Shown here piece by piece: positions 6,523 to 9,831 of a DNA stretch of 9,831 nucleotides. Location: positions 1 to 9,831 of the forward strand of contig DFJD01000048.1 of NCBI GenBank assembly GCA_002372875.1. Reading direction: 5' to 3'. Origin of the DNA: Clostridiales bacterium UBA3680. Its GTDB lineage: Bacteria > Bacillota > Clostridia > Lachnospirales > CAG-274. Within the stretch, counting starts at the first letter, position 1; the number at the start of each line of letters is the position of its first letter. The translations under genes and the position numbers were made by a program. Under the pieces are notes generated by a model that was not told where the DNA came from, made no database searches, and saw only the letters and a list, made by a program, of their open reading frames with translations.

Positions 6523-6539
6523 ATATAGGCACTTGATTT

Positions 6540-6625
6540 GGAGAGGTGTCCGAGTGGTTTAAGGAGCCGGTCTTGAAAACCGGTGATCCCGAAAGGGGCC
6601 GTGGGTTCGAATCCCACTCTCTCCG
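6540..6625 (+). tRNA. tRNA-Ser (anticodon UGA)
   Basis: 86-base class II tRNA. The acceptor arm GGAGAGG pairs with TCTCTCC (last pair G-T) and is followed by discriminator G, correct for serine. The anticodon stem CCGGT/ACCGG encloses the loop CTTGAAA with anticodon TGA (6574-6576), reading UCA and other UCN codons. The extra arm ATCCCGAAAGGGG region gives the long variable stem of serine tRNAs, and the T loop is GTTCGAATC. The CCA end is not encoded. Confidence 0.97.
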
Positions 6626-6650
6626 TCATATTTATTATATGAGGGCATTT

Positions 6651-6739
6651 GGAGAAGTACCCAAGTGGCTGAAGGGGCTCCCCTGGAAAGGGAGTAGGTC
6701 GTTAATAGCGGCGCGAGAGTTCAAATCTCTCCTTCTCCG
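6651..6739 (+). tRNA. tRNA-Ser (anticodon GGA)
   Basis: 89-base class II tRNA. The acceptor GGAGAAG pairs with CTTCTCC and the discriminator is G. The anticodon stem CTCCC/GGGAG encloses the loop CTGGAAA with anticodon GGA (6685-6687), reading UCC and UCU. A long variable arm (about 6695-6712) and a T arm with TTCAAAT follow. It lies 25 bases after the first serine tRNA and is surely co-transcribed with it. The CCA end is not encoded. Confidence 0.97.
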
Positions 6740-6742
6740 TTC

Positions 6743-6770
6743 AAAGTCGTGTTAAAGCACGACTTTTTTT
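6743..6770 (+). terminator. Rho-independent terminator of the tRNA operon
   Basis: A perfect 9-bp stem (AAAGTCGTG at 6743-6751 with CACGACTTT at 6758-6766), a 6-base loop and a run of seven T (6764-6770) start four bases after the second tRNA. Confidence 0.92.
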
Positions 6771-6779
6771 ATTTCGATA

Positions 6780-6799
6780 TAAGGAACCACCGATTAATC
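6780..6799 (+). repeat. Solo copy of the inverted-repeat element end
   Basis: TAAGGAACCACCGATTAATC matches the right end of the 5062-5148 element at 17 of 20 positions, in the spacer between the tRNA terminator and the ftsZ promoter. I see no partner end in the next 200 bases and no similarity to the internal part of the other copy. It is probably a decayed or truncated copy, although an independent short repeat cannot be excluded. Confidence 0.5.
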
Positions 6800-6879
6800 T
6801 CCGATATTATGTTTATAATCATTCTTATCTCATTTTCTTATAGATTATTTTTAAAAAATTTAAATTTACTCTTGAAATA

Positions 6880-6908
6880 TTGACAAAAAAATATTACAAT
6901 TATATTAC
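6880..6908 (+). promoter_or_regulatory. Probable promoter of ftsZ
   Basis: A perfect TTGACA (6880-6885) is followed after 17 bp by TATTAC (6903-6908), a 4-of-6 match to the -10 consensus; overlapping TATATT-like hexamers nearby make the exact -10 uncertain. The start would be near 6915, giving a leader of about 66 bases before the GTG of ftsZ. Confidence 0.55.
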
Positions 6909-6927
6909 ATGATATTAACTTGAATGT

Positions 6928-6947
6928 TGCAACGAACCTTCGTTGCA
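6928..6947. promoter_or_regulatory. 20-bp palindrome in the ftsZ leader
   Basis: TGCAACGAACCTTCGTTGCA is an inverted repeat with perfect 9-bp arms and a two-base centre, lying about 13 to 32 bases after the predicted start of ftsZ transcription and 19 bases before its AGGAGG. As DNA it is a good operator shape. As RNA it would fold into a 7-bp stem with a six-base loop. There is no T-run after it, so it is not a terminator. Its GC content is higher than that of the AT-rich flanks, which makes chance symmetry less likely. Confidence 0.5.
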
Positions 6948-6980
6948 TTTATCATAAATATAAATTAGGAGGAATTTGCT

Positions 6981-8327
6981 GTGATTGAGATTTTAAATGA
7001 TGAGGTAAAAACAACACCCATCTCTAATGATGCGGCTAAGATCGTTGTGCTTGGCGTAGGTGGCGGCGGTTGTAACGCCGTTAACCGTATGATAAGTGTA
7101 AACCCCGATGATATAGAGTTTATTGCCGTTAATACGGACCTTACTTCCCTTAACGGTTCAAAGGCCAAAAAAAAGGTTGAAATAGGAAAAGAACTTACAA
7201 AAGGTTTGGGCGCGGGAGCAAGACCCGAAATAGGAAAGGCTGCCGCAGAAGAGAACAAGCAAGATATAGAGCAATGCTTAGAAGGCGTTGATATGGTGTT
7301 TATTACCGCCGGAATGGGCGGCGGTACGGGTACGGGCGCCGCTCCCGTAATTGCCAAACTTGCAAAAGAAAAAGGTATTCTTACCGTTGCGGTAGTAACA
7401 AAGCCCTTCAGCTTTGAAGGAAGAAAGAGAATGCGTTTTGCTCTTGACGGCATTGAAGAGCTCAGACAAAATGTAGACACTCTCATCGTTATCCCCAATC
7501 AGAAACTTATCGAAACAGCCGATAAGAACACCACAATGGGTGGTGCTTATATTATGGCCGATGAGGTTCTTCAACAGGGTGTAACCGGAATTTCCGACCT
7601 TGTTACAAAGCCCGGTGAGATCAACCTCGACTTTGCCGATGTATGTACGATAATGAGAGATCAGGGTCTTGCACACTTCGGAATCGGTCGTTCCAATTCC
7701 GTTGAAGAAGCCGCAAGACAGGCTATCACCTCTCAGCTTCTCGAAAACTCCATTGACGGAGCTAAGAACGTTATCGTTAACTTCACAAGCGGTCCCGACC
7801 TCAACCTTAAAGAGGCAAATGCTGCCGCAGAGCTTATTGCCGATGCTCTCGATCCCGATGCAGAGTTCATATTCGGTACCTGTATTAATAACGAACTCGG
7901 AGATGAGGTCGTTGTTACTGTTATAGCTACAGGTCTTGTTGAAGACAAAAAAATAAGTTCTCTTACCAAAAAGGATGACAAAAAACCTGCCGTATCCTTC
8001 GGCTATCAGTCCGCTCAGCCTAAAAGAGCAGGCTCGGCAACCCCTAAAAGAAAGGATACCTTAGAGGATAAAAATGCTTACGATGCACTTTTTGATGACG
8101 ATAAAAATGCGGAAGCGCCCAATCAAAAAGCGCAGCAACAGAGCGCACCCGTTGCGGATACTCCCATAAAGCCCGTTCAGCAGGCAGCTCCCGCACAGAA
8201 CACTCCTCAAAATACAAATCCTTCCTTTACGGCAAACAATCTTGCTCAAACACAAAGATTTACCCCCATCAAAGATGAGGAGCCCGAAACGGAACTGAGC
8301 ATACCTACATTTATAAGAAGAAAGTAA
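6981..8327 (+). CDS. ftsZ: Cell division GTPase FtsZ
   Basis: This 448-residue tubulin-like GTPase polymerises into the Z ring at midcell and recruits the divisome. The GTP-binding domain carries VVLGVGGGGCNAVNRM (22-37), NTDLTSL (51-57), the tubulin signature GGGTGTG (113-119) and KPFSFEGRKR (141-150). The T7 synergy loop NLDFADV (215-221) holds N215, D217 and D220, needed for GTP hydrolysis by the neighbouring subunit. The core ends near residue 320 and is followed by a long Gln/Ala/Pro/Lys-rich disordered linker (about 325-435) and the conserved C-terminal peptide ELSIPTFIRRK, the docking site for FtsA, SepF and similar partners. The start is GTG, with AGGAGG eight bases upstream. No ftsA or other division gene lies alongside; the gene sits between tRNA genes and a transposase and appears monocistronic. 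Confidence 0.99.
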   Translation: MIEILNDEVKTTPISNDAAKIVVLGVGGGGCNAVNRMISVNPDDIEFIAVNTDLTSLNGSKAKKKVEIGKELTKGLGAGARPEIGKAAAEENKQDIEQCLEGVDMVFITAGMGGGTGTGAAPVIAKLAKEKGILTVAVVTKPFSFEGRKRMRFALDGIEELRQNVDTLIVIPNQKLIETADKNTTMGGAYIMADEVLQQGVTGISDLVTKPGEINLDFADVCTIMRDQGLAHFGIGRSNSVEEAARQAITSQLLENSIDGAKNVIVNFTSGPDLNLKEANAAAELIADALDPDAEFIFGTCINNELGDEVVVTVIATGLVEDKKISSLTKKDDKKPAVSFGYQSAQPKRAGSATPKRKDTLEDKNAYDALFDDDKNAEAPNQKAQQQSAPVADTPIKPVQQAAPAQNTPQNTNPSFTANNLAQTQRFTPIKDEEPETELSIPTFIRRK

Positions 8328-8338
8328 TATGATTAAAA

Positions 8339-8371
8339 TTTTGGGGGTGTGAAAAAACACATTCCCCTAAA
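8339..8371 (+). other. Imperfect hairpin just after ftsZ
   Basis: TTTTGGGGGTGTG and CACATTCCCCTAAAA pair around an A6 loop, with one bulge and one mismatch, starting 11 bases after the ftsZ stop. It lacks a following T-run, so it may protect the mRNA 3' end or act with the next hairpin rather than terminate alone. Confidence 0.4.
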
Positions 8372-8404
8372 ATAAAGGGTTTTGCAATCTAAAACAGCAA
8401 AAAG

Positions 8405-8443
8405 AAAGGACTTTTTCAAAAAAATAGTGAAAAAGTCCTTTTT
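8405..8443 (+). terminator. Hairpin with T-run between ftsZ and the transposase gene
   Basis: Perfect 13-bp arms (AAAGGACTTTTTC at 8405-8417 and its complement at 8429-8441) enclose an 11-base loop and finish in five T. It can stop transcription leaving ftsZ. It may instead belong to the left end of the insertion sequence: GGACTTTTTC-like ends are what I recall for some Firmicutes insertion sequences, and such hairpins also shield the transposase from outside transcription. The two roles are compatible. The boundary of the insertion sequence cannot be fixed without its other end. Confidence 0.65.
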
Positions 8444-8455
8444 AAGTGGTATAAT
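8427..8455 (+). promoter_or_regulatory. Possible transposase promoter
   Basis: GTGAAA (8427-8432, 4 of 6) and a perfect TATAAT (8450-8455) are 17 bp apart. The -35 lies inside the right arm of the preceding hairpin. The predicted start, about 8462, falls on the transposase ATG itself, so the message could be leaderless. Confidence 0.35.
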
Positions 8456-8461
8456 AAATAT

Positions 8462-9831
8462 ATGAAAAACAACAAAACCACTCATTTACATTCTACACCA
8501 AAGCAAGGAAAAATTCCAGTATTTTTTTCGGAAAAATTAGATATAATTGATCCGGTTTTAGTTTTCGACAGGCTCATGGAGGATATAAATATAGAGCAGT
8601 ATCTAAACCAATCCGTTTACACGGAGGGTCGCAGGGGATACAATTCGGTTGATTTACTAAAAACGGTTATATTCGGATTTATGGATGAAGGATACATTTC
8701 CTTAAGAAGACTTGAGGAAAATTGTAAGGTCAATTTGAGATATATGTACCTTATGGATGGTGCAACGCCTTCATACCGTACTTTTGGATATTTTATAAAT
8801 AACGAAATCAAAGATAATGTCGATGAAATCTTTTTGGCAATAAACAAAGAATTAATAGATATAGATGCTATCGACTTGAACCATTTATATATTGACGGTT
8901 CCAAATTTGAAGCAAATGCAAACAAATACAGTTGGGTATGGAAAAAATCCACGGAAAAGAATAGGTATAAGCTTTTTGAAAAAATCTCAGCTTTATTTGA
9001 TGAAATAAACACCTATTTGCAATTTCAGGATTTTAAAATCACAACAAATATCGAATACGATCCCGAACAGCTTGATGAGATTTTAGGTAGTTTGCGATAT
9101 GTATTTAATATCAATGAAAAGAATTTCGTGAGCGGAAGAGGACATAGAAAAAGTTTTGAACAAAAAAGCTTTGAAATGTTAAAAAAATATACGGAAAAAC
9201 TAAAAGAATACGTTGAAAAGATTGATATTTGCGGACCTGACAGGAACAGCTTTTCAAAAACAGATCCTTCGGCAACATTTATGAGGATGAAAAAAGATTA
9301 TATGGGAAACGATCAATTGTTACCTGCGTATAACGTTCAAATCGGTGTTGCAGACGAGTATATTGCGGTTATAGATGTAAACCAATACCGTTCTGATATG
9401 GATTGTTTTATTCCATTGATGGAAAAATTTAAAAGCCTTTACTCATTTTATCCCAAATATCCCGTTGCAGACGCCGGTTATGGTTCCTTTAACAACTATA
9501 TTTTCTGCGAAGAAAATGGTATAGGAAAATACATGAAATTTCCTACCTACAAGAAGGAAACCAAGGATATAAAATATCATGATAACCCATTTAGAGCCGT
9601 TAATTTCAAGCTTGATAAAGAAAAAAACTTGGTTTGTCCAAATGGGAAGAAATTCATTTTTAAATACAGAAAAACCGTAAGAGGAAACAAATACGGCAGA
9701 CAAGAAGAGATTTACGAATGCGAAAATTGCACCGGTTGTCCGTATTCCGAACAATGCAAAAAGACGCCTAAAAATAGAACTATACGCATAAACGAAGAGT
9801 TAACTAAATATCATCAAGAAGTAATAGACAA
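8462..9831 (+). CDS. IS1182-like transposase, 3' end cut off by the window
   Basis: The frame is open for 456 codons and two extra bases to the right edge, with no internal stop or frameshift. The protein resembles DDE transposases of the IS1182 group. An N-terminal DUF772-like region (about residues 18-120, with RGYNSVDLLKTVIFGFMDEGYISLRRLEE) leads to the first catalytic aspartate, D145 in LYIDGSKFEANANKYSWVWKK, and then a helical insert (about 165-275). The second aspartate is D337 in YPVADAGYGSFNNY. A cysteine cluster follows (C392, then CENCTGCPYSEQC with C420, C423, C426 and C432). The third acidic residue should lie beyond the window. The first ATG has no visible ribosome binding site, which fits the weak expression usual for transposases. 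The gene starts about 130 bases after ftsZ on the same strand. Confidence 0.9.
   Translation, partial: MKNNKTTHLHSTPKQGKIPVFFSEKLDIIDPVLVFDRLMEDINIEQYLNQSVYTEGRRGYNSVDLLKTVIFGFMDEGYISLRRLEENCKVNLRYMYLMDGATPSYRTFGYFINNEIKDNVDEIFLAINKELIDIDAIDLNHLYIDGSKFEANANKYSWVWKKSTEKNRYKLFEKISALFDEINTYLQFQDFKITTNIEYDPEQLDEILGSLRYVFNINEKNFVSGRGHRKSFEQKSFEMLKKYTEKLKEYVEKIDICGPDRNSFSKTDPSATFMRMKKDYMGNDQLLPAYNVQIGVADEYIAVIDVNQYRSDMDCFIPLMEKFKSLYSFYPKYPVADAGYGSFNNYIFCEENGIGKYMKFPTYKKETKDIKYHDNPFRAVNFKLDKEKNLVCPNGKKFIFKYRKTVRGNKYGRQEEIYECENCTGCPYSEQCKKTPKNRTIRINEELTKYHQEVID

Noticed and set aside
6546..6755. 69-codon frame through the two tRNA genes.
   Set aside because: The sequence folds as two complete serine tRNAs with promoter and terminator; the frame is incidental.
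6933..6946. Resemblance of the ftsZ leader palindrome to a LexA/DinR box (CGAAC-N4-GTTNN).
   Set aside because: Only 8 of 10 defined bases fit, and the symmetry centre of the actual palindrome is two bases away from the centre a LexA box would need.
6965..7498. Leftward 177-codon frame opposite the start of ftsZ.
   Set aside because: ftsZ on the plus strand is unmistakable and the opposite frame has no recognisable domain or ribosome binding site.
8617..9012. Leftward 131-codon frame opposite the transposase.
   Set aside because: The plus-strand transposase frame is continuous through it with conserved catalytic motifs; low-complexity Phe/Ser/Leu-rich translation is typical of an antisense frame.
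1..9831. CRISPR array, phage attachment site, riboswitch or plasmid origin.
   Set aside because: No regularly spaced repeats, no duplicated tRNA 3' end near the serine tRNAs, no recognisable riboswitch core and no replication genes were found by eye.

Overview
The window looks like a chromosomal segment of a low-to-moderate GC Firmicute, most likely an anaerobic gut-type Clostridia (Oscillospiraceae/Lachnospiraceae-like). The evidence is strong Gram-positive Shine-Dalgarno sequences (AGGAGG), ATG and GTG starts, sigma-A-like promoters, tRNA genes without an encoded CCA end, a typical Firmicutes FtsZ, and a DUF2975/YozG-like regulator operon. This placement is inference; no rRNA is present to confirm it.

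Left part (1-1800): a leftward three-gene operon encodes a DUF2975 membrane protein, a small Cro/C1-type (XRE, YozG-like) regulator and a multi-pass DUF4173/DUF4153-type membrane protein that runs off the left edge. Its promoter is back to back with that of a rightward gene. The shared intergenic region holds two clean palindromes, one at the predicted start site of the operon and one between the two promoters.

Middle (1797-6351): the rightward gene is a PAS / degenerate-GGDEF / intact-EAL protein, predicted to hydrolyse cyclic di-GMP. It converges on a leftward pair: pepT (peptidase T) and, downstream of it, a NYN-domain putative nuclease with four OST-HTH/LOTUS-like repeats. This last layout recalls eukaryotic MARF1 and is the most unusual protein in the window. 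An 87-bp element with 20-bp terminal inverted repeats fills almost the whole pepT-NYN spacer, and its end supplies the pepT stop codon. A related solo end lies upstream of ftsZ.

Right part (6352-9831): two tandem serine tRNA genes (UGA and GGA anticodons) have a near-consensus promoter and a strong terminator. Next comes ftsZ with its own promoter and a palindromic leader, apparently monocistronic. After two hairpins comes the 5' part of an IS1182-like transposase gene, cut off by the right edge.

Most genes here are housekeeping or widespread families. The candidates for new biology are the NYN-(LOTUS)4 protein, the small inverted-repeat element, and the regulatory palindromes in the divergent region and in the ftsZ leader.
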